From assembly GCF_947500075.1 (NCBI RefSeq), contig NZ_CANMQS010000008.1, forward strand, positions 1 through 64,000: DNA of 64,000 bases. Reading direction: 5' to 3'. Both the position numbers and the translations under genes were made by a program. Source of the DNA: an uncultured Sulfitobacter sp. GTDB lineage: Bacteria > Pseudomonadota > Alphaproteobacteria > Rhodobacterales > Rhodobacteraceae. The notes beneath the pieces were generated by a model that saw only the letters and a program-made list of their open reading frames with translations, was not told the DNA's origin and made no database searches. The stretch's first letter is position 1, and each line of letters begins with the position of its first letter. This document shows, piece after piece, positions 16,097-25,004 of the stretch.

Positions 16097-17584
16097 ATGC
16101 AGAAACCTGACGTATCACACGCGCGGGAGGAGCTTATCCGTGGCGGAGGGTCGCTTTACCCGTTTCGCCATGGCTACGCCCGGCTTGCGCAACTGCTCGA
16201 CACCCTGCCCCCTGATGCCTGGCGGCAGGACGAGGCAGTGCTGGGCGGGCTGGTTATGCACCTCCTCAAGCGCGGACAGGCATCGCGGGCGAAATCCTAC
16301 CTCCAGGCCGTAAATCTGGCGTTTGAGAAGACCTACCAGTTTGAATTGCTCGACCTGCTGCTTGCCCTGCATCTGGGAGAACCGGTCAGTGACGAGAAAC
16401 TCGGCTCCTGGCGGCGATTGGAACGGGAGTTGCCGATCTCGAACGCTCTGCTGCAAGGGCTGTATTACAACGCCATGATGGCGATGTTCGTGCGCCTGTT
16501 GCGGCTGGAGGATGCCCGCGTGGCCGGGCAACAGGCGATTTCCTGCTACCGCGAAGACGGTCATGCCTATCTGGAGCATTTCATCCACATCCATCTGGCC
16601 GATCTTGATGTCGTGGACGGGCGGCTCCGGCGCGCGGCACGCGGGTTGCGCACGGCGGAACGCTGCCTTGACGTGTCAGGCGCGCGATATGGAAACGAGG
16701 CGGAAGTGATCGAGGTCATCCGCCTTGCCATTGAGTATGAGCGCGGCAATCTCGAACGGGTCCGCCAGCGCGCGCCGCATCTGCGCAACAGCCTGCTGAC
16801 CGGCGACAGTTGGTCTGAACTGTTCTACCAACTGGCCCGCATCGGTGTGATGAGCACCTATTTTCTGGAAGGACGACAAGCCGCGCAGAATGAGCTTGAG
16901 ACCTATCAGGCCGATTATGCCCGCCGCCACAGCGGCGCGCCGCTGACCATCGATGTGCTGGAGGCGCAGGTGTCCCATCTTGAGTGGCACCCCAATGAGG
17001 CAGAACGGCAGTTGGAGGCGCTGAGCAATGCGCCGATCCAAAGTTCCGTGGGGCAGATCATCCGCGCGGAATTGCAGGCCGCATTGCGCCTGAACGAACC
17101 ACCCCCGCCGACAACACCGCGCGGAGCCATTGTCGCGGCACTTCAGGATGCGCAGCGCGCGCGCGGCAAACTGCGACGTCAGTACATCGAACGCGCGATG
17201 CGGCTGGCGCTGGAAGAAAGGCAGATCGCGCCCTTTTACGAACACCGCGATGTGTTTCTGGGCGCAAGCGGGCATTTGACATCCGCCCAGTTCCTGCGCG
17301 GCAATGCTGCCCTGTCGCGTCTGGCCAAACAGATCGTGCGGTCGGTCGAGCAAAGCTATGTGGTGCCGGAGAAACTTCAGGCACTTGGCTTCAACAGCCG
17401 CCAGTACCGAGTCGCTGCCGCACTTCAATCGGGCTCATCCAATAAGCAAATCGCCCGACAACTGGGCACTTCGGAGGCAACGGTGAAGTATCACCTGACC
17501 TCTGTGTACCGATTGGCGGGCGTCACAAAGCGCAGCCATCTGATTGATTTAATGTCGAATATCGACCTATTTGCGATTTCCTAG
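16097..17584 (+). CDS. LuxR-family transcriptional regulator with MalT-like TPR region
   Basis: A 495-residue regulator. The C-terminal 65 residues are a LuxR-type helix-turn-helix (SRQYRVAAALQSGSSNKQIA, then TSEATVKYHLTSVYRLAGV). Residues 1-400 are helical with TPR-like pairs similar to the sensory part of MalT, but no MalT ATPase (Walker) motif is visible. It may bind a small molecule through the repeats. The track ORF is 50 codons longer, but that extension reads through the palindromic operators, so ATG 16097 is preferred. It lies 80 bp before the ABC operon on the same strand and diverges from dctPQM, so it could control either. Confidence 0.82.
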   Translation: MQKPDVSHAREELIRGGGSLYPFRHGYARLAQLLDTLPPDAWRQDEAVLGGLVMHLLKRGQASRAKSYLQAVNLAFEKTYQFELLDLLLALHLGEPVSDEKLGSWRRLERELPISNALLQGLYYNAMMAMFVRLLRLEDARVAGQQAISCYREDGHAYLEHFIHIHLADLDVVDGRLRRAARGLRTAERCLDVSGARYGNEAEVIEVIRLAIEYERGNLERVRQRAPHLRNSLLTGDSWSELFYQLARIGVMSTYFLEGRQAAQNELETYQADYARRHSGAPLTIDVLEAQVSHLEWHPNEAERQLEALSNAPIQSSVGQIIRAELQAALRLNEPPPPTTPRGAIVAALQDAQRARGKLRRQYIERAMRLALEERQIAPFYEHRDVFLGASGHLTSAQFLRGNAALSRLAKQIVRSVEQSYVVPEKLQALGFNSRQYRVAAALQSGSSNKQIARQLGTSEATVKYHLTSVYRLAGVTKRSHLIDLMSNIDLFAIS

Positions 17585-17664
17585 ACCTTTTACATTGATA
17601 TTCGACCGATTTGAGGATGCCCGTCTCTGCATCCCTCGTCCAAGGTTCCTCTGGGGAAATCTTG

Positions 17665-18687
17665 ATGTTCACATATCTTTTTAAACGCGCGTTTACGCTC
17701 CTTTTTGTCCTTTTGGGGCTGGCCGTTCTGATCTTCGTGATCGCACGGATCGTGCCCGGTGATCCGGCACGGATCGCGCTGGGGCCTTTGGCAACAGCAG
17801 AGCAGGTTACGAAGCTGCAAAACGAGATGGGGCTCAACGATCCCTATCCGGTGCAGCTCTGGACCTATCTGAGCGGGCTGGTGCAAGGCGATCTGGGCAA
17901 GTCACTTTTGACCTCGCGCCCGGTCATGGATGACATCATGGGCGCCCTGCCCGCCACGTTCGAACTGGTGCTGTTCACGGTGGTTCTGCAAATTCTGATC
18001 TCGATCCCGCTTGGCGTGATCGCGGCCATCTACCGCAATACCTGGATTGATAGCGTGCTGCGGGTGATTTCCCTTCTGGGTGTGGTGACGCCCGGCTTTG
18101 TTCTGGCGATTATCCTGCAACTGATCGCGGCACATTACCTCGGCTTTTTCCCCGTCACCGGCCGGATCGACCCCGGCATCGGCTTTTCCGCAGAAATCAC
18201 GGGCCTGTTGACCATCGACGGGCTGATTGCGGGGCGGTTCGATGTGGTGATCGACGCGCTCAGGCATCTGTTTCTTCCGGCCATTGCCCTGGCCGCGGCG
18301 GGAATTGGACAGGTGATGCGCATCACCCGCACTGCGATGATTGAGGTTTCCTCCCGCGATTTTGTCGAAGCCTCCCGCGCCTATGGCATACCGGAGCGTG
18401 TGGTGACCTTCCGCTATATGTTGCGCGTCGCCTCTGTGGCGCCGCTGACCATTCTCGGGCTGGAATTCGCGTCGCTGATCGGCAACGCCTTTATTGTCGA
18501 ATTCGTCTTCTCCTGGCCCGGCATTGCCAGCTATGGCGTGCGGACGATCCTGCAAAAGGACCTCAACGCGGTGATCGGGGTCGTTCTCGTCTCCGGTGTG
18601 TTCTTCGTCGTCGCAAATCTGGCCATCGACCTCTTGCTCGGCATCCTCGACCCTCGGCACCGGATCCGCGCGGGACGCGGGTCATGA
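17665..18687 (+). CDS. ABC transporter permease, DppB/OppB type
   Basis: A 340-residue inner-membrane permease of the peptide/nickel/opine ABC family. The N-terminal pattern YLFKRAFTLLFVLLGLAVLI and IVPGDPARIALG is typical of DppB. The EAA loop is visible (VEASRAYGIPERVVTFRYML). The start is ATG 17665 with GGGGAA upstream. It is first in a run of tightly overlapping genes. Confidence 0.93.
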   Translation: MFTYLFKRAFTLLFVLLGLAVLIFVIARIVPGDPARIALGPLATAEQVTKLQNEMGLNDPYPVQLWTYLSGLVQGDLGKSLLTSRPVMDDIMGALPATFELVLFTVVLQILISIPLGVIAAIYRNTWIDSVLRVISLLGVVTPGFVLAIILQLIAAHYLGFFPVTGRIDPGIGFSAEITGLLTIDGLIAGRFDVVIDALRHLFLPAIALAAAGIGQVMRITRTAMIEVSSRDFVEASRAYGIPERVVTFRYMLRVASVAPLTILGLEFASLIGNAFIVEFVFSWPGIASYGVRTILQKDLNAVIGVVLVSGVFFVVANLAIDLLLGILDPRHRIRAGRGS

Positions 18688-19565
18688 GCGTGATGGACGA
18701 TCCTGCCGCCCCCGCCCATGGGCTGAGCGCGCGCCAGATGGCGCTTTACCGGTTCCGCCGCAACCCGCTGGCGGTGATCGGCGCGCTGATCGTGATCAGC
18801 GTGATCCTTGCGGCGATATTCGCGCCATGGATCGCCCCATCGCCCGAAAGCGCGGGGTCCTTTGTTGATTTCCGCAACCGCCACAGCCCGCCCAACTGGC
18901 AGAACCTGATGGGCACCGACAATGTCGGGCGTGACGTATTCAGCCGCGTGATCTTTGGCTACCGGGTCTCGCTCGGGCTGGTTGTGTGGGTGCTGGGTGT
19001 CGCCGTGCCCTTCGGGATCGTGCTGGGCCTATGTGCGGGCTACTTTGGCGGGTGGACGGAAACCATCATCATGCGGTTCACCGACATCATGCTGGCGCTG
19101 CCGCCGCTGGCCATGGCGCTGGCGATCACTGCCGTTCTGTCCCCGAACCTGATCAACGCGATGATTGCGATCACCCTGCTGTGGTGGACATGGCACACCC
19201 GGCTGATCTACCGGATCGTGAAAGGCCAGATGAACGAGGATTATGTCGAAGCCGCCCGCGTGGCCGGGGCGTCGCACATGCACATCCTGTTTCGCGAATT
19301 GCTGCCCAACTGCTTTTCTGCCGTGGCGGTCAAAATCTCCCTTGATGCGGGGTTTGTGATCCTGTTCGGCGCGTCATTGTCATTCCTCGGACTGGGTGTG
19401 CAGCCCCCCACGCCGGACCTTGGCACCATGGTTGCCACCGGATCGGAATACCTGCCGGAGATGTGGTGGCAGGCGGTGATGCCGGGTCTTGCCATCCTCT
19501 ACGCCATCCTTGGTTTCAACCTGCTGGGCGACGGGTTGCGCGACATGCTGGATGTCGAGCTGTGA
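18684..19565 (+). CDS. ABC transporter permease, DppC/OppC type
   Basis: A 293-residue second permease with the DppC N-terminal motif YRFRRNPLAVIGALIV, the motif HWxGTD-like NLMGTDNVGRDVFSRVIFG, and the EAA loop (YVEAARVAGASHMHILFREL). The ATG overlaps the dppB-type stop by four bases (ATGA). It pairs with the preceding permease to form the channel. Confidence 0.94.
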   Translation: MSVMDDPAAPAHGLSARQMALYRFRRNPLAVIGALIVISVILAAIFAPWIAPSPESAGSFVDFRNRHSPPNWQNLMGTDNVGRDVFSRVIFGYRVSLGLVVWVLGVAVPFGIVLGLCAGYFGGWTETIIMRFTDIMLALPPLAMALAITAVLSPNLINAMIAITLLWWTWHTRLIYRIVKGQMNEDYVEAARVAGASHMHILFRELLPNCFSAVAVKISLDAGFVILFGASLSFLGLGVQPPTPDLGTMVATGSEYLPEMWWQAVMPGLAILYAILGFNLLGDGLRDMLDVEL

Positions 19566-21262
19566 GCCGGCTTTTGGATATCCGCGACCTGTGCATCGGG
19601 TTTGACGCCTACGGGCAACACCGGCGCGTGCTGCACAACGTCGACCTGCACGTCAACGAGGGGGAACGTGTCTCCCTAATCGGGCAGTCAGGGTCCGGCA
19701 AGACGGTGACCATGCGCACGATCATCGGCACGCTGCCCATGCCCCCCGGCAAGGTCGAACAGGGCAGTATCCATTACAATGGCCAGTCCCTGCTTGATCT
19801 GAACAAGCAGGACCGCAACCGGCTGAAGGGCACGGGCATCTCGATTGTGCTGCAAGACCCGATGCTGTCCTTCAACCCGGTGCTGACCATCGGGCGGCAG
19901 ATGGACGATGTGATCCGCTACGGTGACATGCGTTTGGGGATCTCACGCGCACGTACAGAGCGTCGGGCCCATATGATCGAAACTCTGAAGAAGGTGCAGC
20001 TTACCGACGGTAACCGCGTTCTGGACAGCTACCCGATGATGCTGTCGGGCGGCATGCGCCAGCGCGTGTTGATCGGCATGGCCTTGCTGAACAAGCCCCG
20101 CCTGCTGATCGCGGATGAACCGGGCACGGCGCTTGATGTCACAACGCAGGACGAAATCCTCGCCCTGCTGAACCGTCTGGTTGCAGAGGAAGGGCTGTCG
20201 CTGCTGCTGATCACCCACAACCTGGGGGTTGTGCGTGAAATGGCTGACCGCGTCTATGTGATGGAGCGTGGCCATATCGTTGAAACCGGGACCCGCGATG
20301 AGATTTTTGACGCCCCCAAACACGCCTATACTCGTCAGTTGATGGCCGCCGTGCCGCCGCTCTATGGCGCTGGCGTCAAGACCACCCGGCATGAAGGCAC
20401 GCATCCGATCATCAACGTCAATGCCGTCACCAAGACCTTCGAGACGCGCAGCGGCTGGCTCAACCGTGTGACCGGCAACTTCCGGGCGGTGTCGAACGTG
20501 TCGCTGACGGTGCAACAGGGTGACATCTTTGGCATCGCCGGCGAAAGCGGGTCCGGCAAGACAACACTGGCCAAGATCATCATGGGGCTGACAAAGCCCT
20601 CCCTGGGCGCCGTGCAGATCGACGGACGGCTTCTGGACGGGTTCGCGGGCACGCAGGATTTCCGCAAGCTGATCCAGATCGTCTACCAGAACCCCGGATC
20701 ATCGCTGAACCCACGGCGGACGGTGGGCGATCAACTGGCCGTGCCGCTCAAGTTCACGGGGTTTGACAAGACCGCAACCAAGCGCCGCATCTCCGAACTG
20801 CTTGATCTGGTGGAACTGCCGCAGAACTACGCCGCCATGTATCCGCATGAGCTGTCAGGCGGGCAAAAGCAGCGCGTCGCCATTGCGCGTGCGCTGTCGG
20901 TGAACCCCAAGATCCTCGTGCTGGATGAACCGACCTCAGCCCTGGATGTGCTGGTGCAATCCACGGTGATCGACCTTCTGCATGACCTGCGCCGCGAGTT
21001 TGACCTCACCTATGTGTTCATCAGCCATGACCTCAGCCTGATGCGCAACTTCTGCAACCGCGTTGCGGTCATGCTGCGTGGCGAAGTCGTGGAAACCGGC
21101 CCCGTGGCCGAGATTTTCGACACACCCCAGCACCCCTATACCCGCGCCCTGCTGTCGGCGATCCCCGTGATCTCTCCCGAAGAAGACGCGCGCAAACCCA
21201 AAGTAAGCAAGGAGGAGCGGGCCGCCGTGCTCGCCACCTCAACAGAATTGGAGGACACCTAG
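19562..21262 (+). CDS. ABC transporter ATP-binding protein with two fused nucleotide-binding domains
   Basis: A 566-residue protein equal to DppD and DppF joined. NBD1 has Walker A GQSGSGKT, signature LSGGMRQRV and Walker B LLIADEP. NBD2 has GESGSGKT, LSGGQKQRV and ILVLDEPTSALD. Each ends with an oligopeptide-type C-terminal extension (HAYTRQLMAAVP, HPYTRALLSAIP). NBD1's D loop reads GTALDVTT, a slight change. The start is GTG 19562 overlapping the previous stop (GTGA). The track ORF extends 33 codons upstream into dppC and is not credible. It powers the adjacent permeases. Confidence 0.94.
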   Translation: MSRLLDIRDLCIGFDAYGQHRRVLHNVDLHVNEGERVSLIGQSGSGKTVTMRTIIGTLPMPPGKVEQGSIHYNGQSLLDLNKQDRNRLKGTGISIVLQDPMLSFNPVLTIGRQMDDVIRYGDMRLGISRARTERRAHMIETLKKVQLTDGNRVLDSYPMMLSGGMRQRVLIGMALLNKPRLLIADEPGTALDVTTQDEILALLNRLVAEEGLSLLLITHNLGVVREMADRVYVMERGHIVETGTRDEIFDAPKHAYTRQLMAAVPPLYGAGVKTTRHEGTHPIINVNAVTKTFETRSGWLNRVTGNFRAVSNVSLTVQQGDIFGIAGESGSGKTTLAKIIMGLTKPSLGAVQIDGRLLDGFAGTQDFRKLIQIVYQNPGSSLNPRRTVGDQLAVPLKFTGFDKTATKRRISELLDLVELPQNYAAMYPHELSGGQKQRVAIARALSVNPKILVLDEPTSALDVLVQSTVIDLLHDLRREFDLTYVFISHDLSLMRNFCNRVAVMLRGEVVETGPVAEIFDTPQHPYTRALLSAIPVISPEEDARKPKVSKEERAAVLATSTELEDT

Positions 21263-22807
21263 ATGTTTCGAATTGGCGTCGATGTAGGCGGTACGAATAC
21301 GGATGCCGTCGTGATGCACGGGGGCAAGATCCTCTCCGGTGTCAAATCCCCAACAACCGAGGATGTGATGAGCGGTGTGGTGGACGCGGTCGAACGCGCA
21401 ATCAGTGATGCCGGGATTGAGAAGTCCGGGGTCACGGCGGTGATGATCGGCACGACCCATTTCACCAATGCGGTGGTCGAACGCCGTCATATCGCCCGCA
21501 CCGCCGCCGTCCGCCTGTGCCTGCCTGCGGCGCAATGTCTGCCGCCGATGGTCGACTGGCCGGATGACATGCGCGACGCCGTGGGCGGCCATTCGTGGAT
21601 GGCGAAAGGCGGCAACGAATTCGACGGGCGCGTGATTTCAAACCTCGACATGGCTGAGTTGGACACCATTGCCGCAGAGATCGGTGACGCCGGGATCGAC
21701 ACAATTGCCATCACTTCCGTCTTCTCCCCCGTCAGTGATGAGATGGAACGCGCTGCCATGGCGCAGCTTGCCAAACGCCTGCCCGACGCGAGTTTCACCC
21801 TGTCGAGCGAAATTGGCCGTCTGGGCATCCTTGAGCGTGAGAATGCCGCGATCATGAACGCCTCGCTCAGAGCGCTGTCCGAACGCACAGTCGATGCCTT
21901 TGGGCGCGCGCTGGAGAAAGTCGGCGTGACCTGTCCCTACTTCATCACCCAGAACGACGGCACGTTGATGAACCGCGACTTTGTGCAGTCCTACCCGGTG
22001 CTGACCTTCGCCTCCGGCCCGACCAATTCCATGCGCGGGGCGGCGTTTCTGTCGGGCAAGACGGACGCGATTGTGGTGGATGTGGGTGGCACCACGACGG
22101 ATGTCGGCGCGCTGGTCAAAGGATTTCCGCGCCCGGCCAGCACAACGGTTGATGTCGGCGGGGTACGCACGAATTTCCGGATGCCGGATGTCTTCGCCAT
22201 CGGTCTTGGCGGCGGCACGATTGTGAGTGGTGAAGGAGCGGACCTGAAGGTGGGGCCGCAGTCTGTCGGCTACAAGCTGACGCAGGAGGCACTTATCTTT
22301 GGCGGTAACACGCTGACCACCTCGGATATCGCTGTGGGGCTTGATCTTGCGGAATTCGGTGACCCATCGAAGCTCTCCGGTCTCTCACCCGACCACATGC
22401 AAGCCGTGAAGGCACATACCGATACCATGCTGCTGAATGCGGTCGAACGGATGCGCGTCTTTCCCGATCCGATCCCGGTGCTGGCAGTTGGCGGCGGGTC
22501 GATCCTTGTGCCGGAGCAAGTCGGCGATTTGCCTGTGATCCGGCCCGAACACTTCTCAGTGGCCAATGCGGTGGGGGCGGCCATCGGTCAGATTTCCGGT
22601 GAGGTGGACCGCATCTTCTCTCTTGAAGCCAAATCGCGCGAAGAGGCGTTGCAGGAAGCCCGAAAGGAAGCAACCGACAAGGCCATCGCCGCCGGTGCCA
22701 GGCCTGAGAGCATTGAGCTGCTGGATCAGGAGGACGTGCCGCTGGCCTATCTGCCCGGCAATGCAACACGCATCCGTCTCAAGGTCGTGGGTGACATGAA
22801 TGACTGA
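21263..22807 (+). CDS. HyuA-like hydantoinase/oxoprolinase family protein
   Basis: A 514-residue ASKHA-fold protein similar to the A subunit of hydantoinase/5-oxoprolinase/acetone carboxylase enzymes, which use ATP to open or activate cyclic amides. Two phosphate loops are visible (GVDVGGTNTDAVV and VVDVGGTTTDVGAL), plus the GTTHFTNAVVERR segment. It is shorter than full HyuA (about 680-700) and lacks the C-terminal domain. No HyuB gene is present; two DUF917 genes follow instead. Its ATG directly abuts the ABC ATPase stop, with GGAGG upstream. Confidence 0.88.
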   Translation: MFRIGVDVGGTNTDAVVMHGGKILSGVKSPTTEDVMSGVVDAVERAISDAGIEKSGVTAVMIGTTHFTNAVVERRHIARTAAVRLCLPAAQCLPPMVDWPDDMRDAVGGHSWMAKGGNEFDGRVISNLDMAELDTIAAEIGDAGIDTIAITSVFSPVSDEMERAAMAQLAKRLPDASFTLSSEIGRLGILERENAAIMNASLRALSERTVDAFGRALEKVGVTCPYFITQNDGTLMNRDFVQSYPVLTFASGPTNSMRGAAFLSGKTDAIVVDVGGTTTDVGALVKGFPRPASTTVDVGGVRTNFRMPDVFAIGLGGGTIVSGEGADLKVGPQSVGYKLTQEALIFGGNTLTTSDIAVGLDLAEFGDPSKLSGLSPDHMQAVKAHTDTMLLNAVERMRVFPDPIPVLAVGGGSILVPEQVGDLPVIRPEHFSVANAVGAAIGQISGEVDRIFSLEAKSREEALQEARKEATDKAIAAGARPESIELLDQEDVPLAYLPGNATRIRLKVVGDMND

Positions 22808-23891
22808 GCCGTTGAGAGAAGTCACAGATGCAGATCTGGACGCGATAGAGATCGGGGCCGCCATCCTTGGCACGGGCGGCGGCGGCAATCCGTACATCGG
22901 CAAGCTGCGCTGCCGTGAGGAACTCAAAAAAGGCAACCGCATCCCGGTCATCCCGCTGGATGAACTGCCTGATGATGCGCTGGTTGTGTCGCTGGGCGGC
23001 ATTGGCGCGCCGGTGGTCGGTGTCGAAAAGATCGAGGAAGGCGAAGAATGCCTGCGGGCCCTGCGCGCGGTGGAACGTGAAGTGGGCAAACCCATCGACG
23101 CCCTGATCTCGGTCGAGATTGGCGGGGCCAATTCGATGGAGCCGATGCTGACCGCGGCACAGGCCGGATTGCCCGTTGTTGACGGGGATGGCATGGGCCG
23201 GGCCTTCCCCGAGATGCAGATGTGCACCTGGTCGATCTATGGCCATCGCGAGGCGCCGGCGGCCATGGCGGATGAAAAAGGCTCCATCGTGGTGATCCGC
23301 GACACGCCGGACGACATCTGGCTGGAACGCATTGCGCGGTCGGTTGTGGTGACCATGGGGGCCGCCGCAGGTCTCGCCACTCAGCCGATGCGCGGTGATT
23401 TTGTGAAACGCGCGGCCATTCCGGGCACCATCACACAGGCCCTGAACCTTGGCCGTGCGGTGCTGAACGCGCATCAGACCAACGCCGATCCGGTGCAGAC
23501 CGTGATCAATCAGGAACGCGGCAAACTGCTGATGACCGCCAAGATCGTCGATCTGGAGCGGCATCTCAAAGGCGGGTTTGCCGTGGGGCATCTGGCGCTG
23601 GAAGGGTTTGGCGATTTTGCGGGGGATACCGGAAAGATCGACTTGCAGAACGAGTTTCTGGTCTTTCGCCGCAACGGCGCTGTTGAGGTCTGCACACCCG
23701 ATCTGGTTGTCGTGCTCGACAGTGACACAGGCCTGCCGATCACGACCGAAATGCTGCGCTATGGCCAACGGATCGCGGTGCTGGGCCTGCCCGCCCATGC
23801 GCTCATGCGCTCCCCCGAGGCGCTCGCGGTCGTGGGCCCTGCGGCCTTTGGATACCACGACATCACTTTCACCCCGATGGAGACGTCATGA
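22800..23891 (+). CDS. DUF917 family protein, paralogue 1 (possible thiohydantoin-hydrolase-like)
   Basis: A 363-residue cytosolic protein of the DUF917 family. Pfam now, as I recall, names this family after S-methyl-thiohydantoin desulfurase. Conserved blocks are LGTGGGGNPYIGKL near residue 25, VVDGDGMGRAFPEMQM near 130, an AMADEKG block, and LQNEFLV with a C-terminal TPDLVVVLDSDTGLPITTE. The start overlaps the hyuA-like stop by eight bases. It shares these blocks with the next gene and likely works with it. The reaction here is not proven. Confidence 0.85.
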   Translation: MTEPLREVTDADLDAIEIGAAILGTGGGGNPYIGKLRCREELKKGNRIPVIPLDELPDDALVVSLGGIGAPVVGVEKIEEGEECLRALRAVEREVGKPIDALISVEIGGANSMEPMLTAAQAGLPVVDGDGMGRAFPEMQMCTWSIYGHREAPAAMADEKGSIVVIRDTPDDIWLERIARSVVVTMGAAAGLATQPMRGDFVKRAAIPGTITQALNLGRAVLNAHQTNADPVQTVINQERGKLLMTAKIVDLERHLKGGFAVGHLALEGFGDFAGDTGKIDLQNEFLVFRRNGAVEVCTPDLVVVLDSDTGLPITTEMLRYGQRIAVLGLPAHALMRSPEALAVVGPAAFGYHDITFTPMETS

Positions 23892-24985
23892 TGGAAAAGA
23901 TCAAGGAGATCACGCGCGCAGATATGGCTGATGTTGCCCTTGGCGGTGCCTTCCTTGGCACCGGGGGCGGCGGTGACCCCTATATCGGCAAGCTGATGGC
24001 CGAACAGGCCATTGACGAAAACGGCCCTGTTGCGGTGGTCGACGTGGATGCGCTGGATGATGACGCGCTGATCGTACCCGTCGCCATGATGGGCGCGCCC
24101 ACAGTCATGCTGGAAAAGCTCCCCCGTGGGGATGAGGCGATATCGGCGCTGCGCTCTCTCGAAGCGGTGCTGGGCCGCAAGGCGGATGCCATTTTCTGCA
24201 TCGAAGCGGGTGGGTTGAATTCGACCATCCCCATTGCAGTTGCCGCATCAGCGCGCCTGCCCATCGTGGACGGGGACGGCATGGGACGCGCCTTTCCCGA
24301 GTTGCAAATGGTGTCGATGACCATGTTTGACGTCCATGCCTGCCCCATGGCCATGGCGGACGAAAAGGGCAATGCGCTGGTCCTGAACACGGTCGACAAC
24401 CTGTCGACCGAGAAATTCGCCCGCGTCATCACCGTTGAAATGGGCGGTGCCGGGCTGATTGCGCTCTACCCGATGACCGGCGCGCAGGCGAAACGCGCGA
24501 TATTGCGCGATTCCCTGTCGCTGATCACCAACATCGGGCGGATCATCACCGCAGAGCAGACCGCCAACCGCAACCCTGCCGACAGGCTGGCTGCTGACTT
24601 GGGCGGCATGCGCCTGTTCGAAGGGCGCGTCACGGATGTGGACAGGCGCACCGAAGGTGGCTTTGCGCGGGGGCAGGCGATCATCGAAGGGCTGGAGGCC
24701 TATCAGGGCCGCAGCCTGACACTGAAATTCCAGAACGAGTTCCTGCTGGCAGAGGAAAACGGCACCCCCGCCGCGATCACGCCTGATCTGATCTGCCTGC
24801 TTGATCTGGAAACCGGGCAACCGATCACCACAGAACAGATGGCCTATGGCTACCGCGTGATTGTGTTTGGCCTGCCCAGCGATCCGAAATGGCGTTCGGA
24901 TCACGGGCTGGAATTGGTCGGACCAAAGTACTTTGGCTACGACATTCCCTATCATCCCATCGAAGAAATCAACGCAAAAAACTGA
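23888..24985 (+). CDS. DUF917 family protein, paralogue 2
   Basis: A 365-residue paralogue of the preceding protein, with the same blocks in the same order (LGTGGGGDPYIGKL, IVDGDGMGRAFPELQM, AMADEKG, TPDLICLLDLETGQPITTE). The rest is clearly diverged, so it is not a recent duplicate. Overlap with paralogue 1 (ATGATG across its stop) points to coupled translation and perhaps a hetero-oligomer. Start could be at either of two adjacent ATGs. Confidence 0.85.
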   Translation: MMEKIKEITRADMADVALGGAFLGTGGGGDPYIGKLMAEQAIDENGPVAVVDVDALDDDALIVPVAMMGAPTVMLEKLPRGDEAISALRSLEAVLGRKADAIFCIEAGGLNSTIPIAVAASARLPIVDGDGMGRAFPELQMVSMTMFDVHACPMAMADEKGNALVLNTVDNLSTEKFARVITVEMGGAGLIALYPMTGAQAKRAILRDSLSLITNIGRIITAEQTANRNPADRLAADLGGMRLFEGRVTDVDRRTEGGFARGQAIIEGLEAYQGRSLTLKFQNEFLLAEENGTPAAITPDLICLLDLETGQPITTEQMAYGYRVIVFGLPSDPKWRSDHGLELVGPKYFGYDIPYHPIEEINAKN

Positions 24986-25004
24986 CAGAATGGAGGACCT
25001 TACA

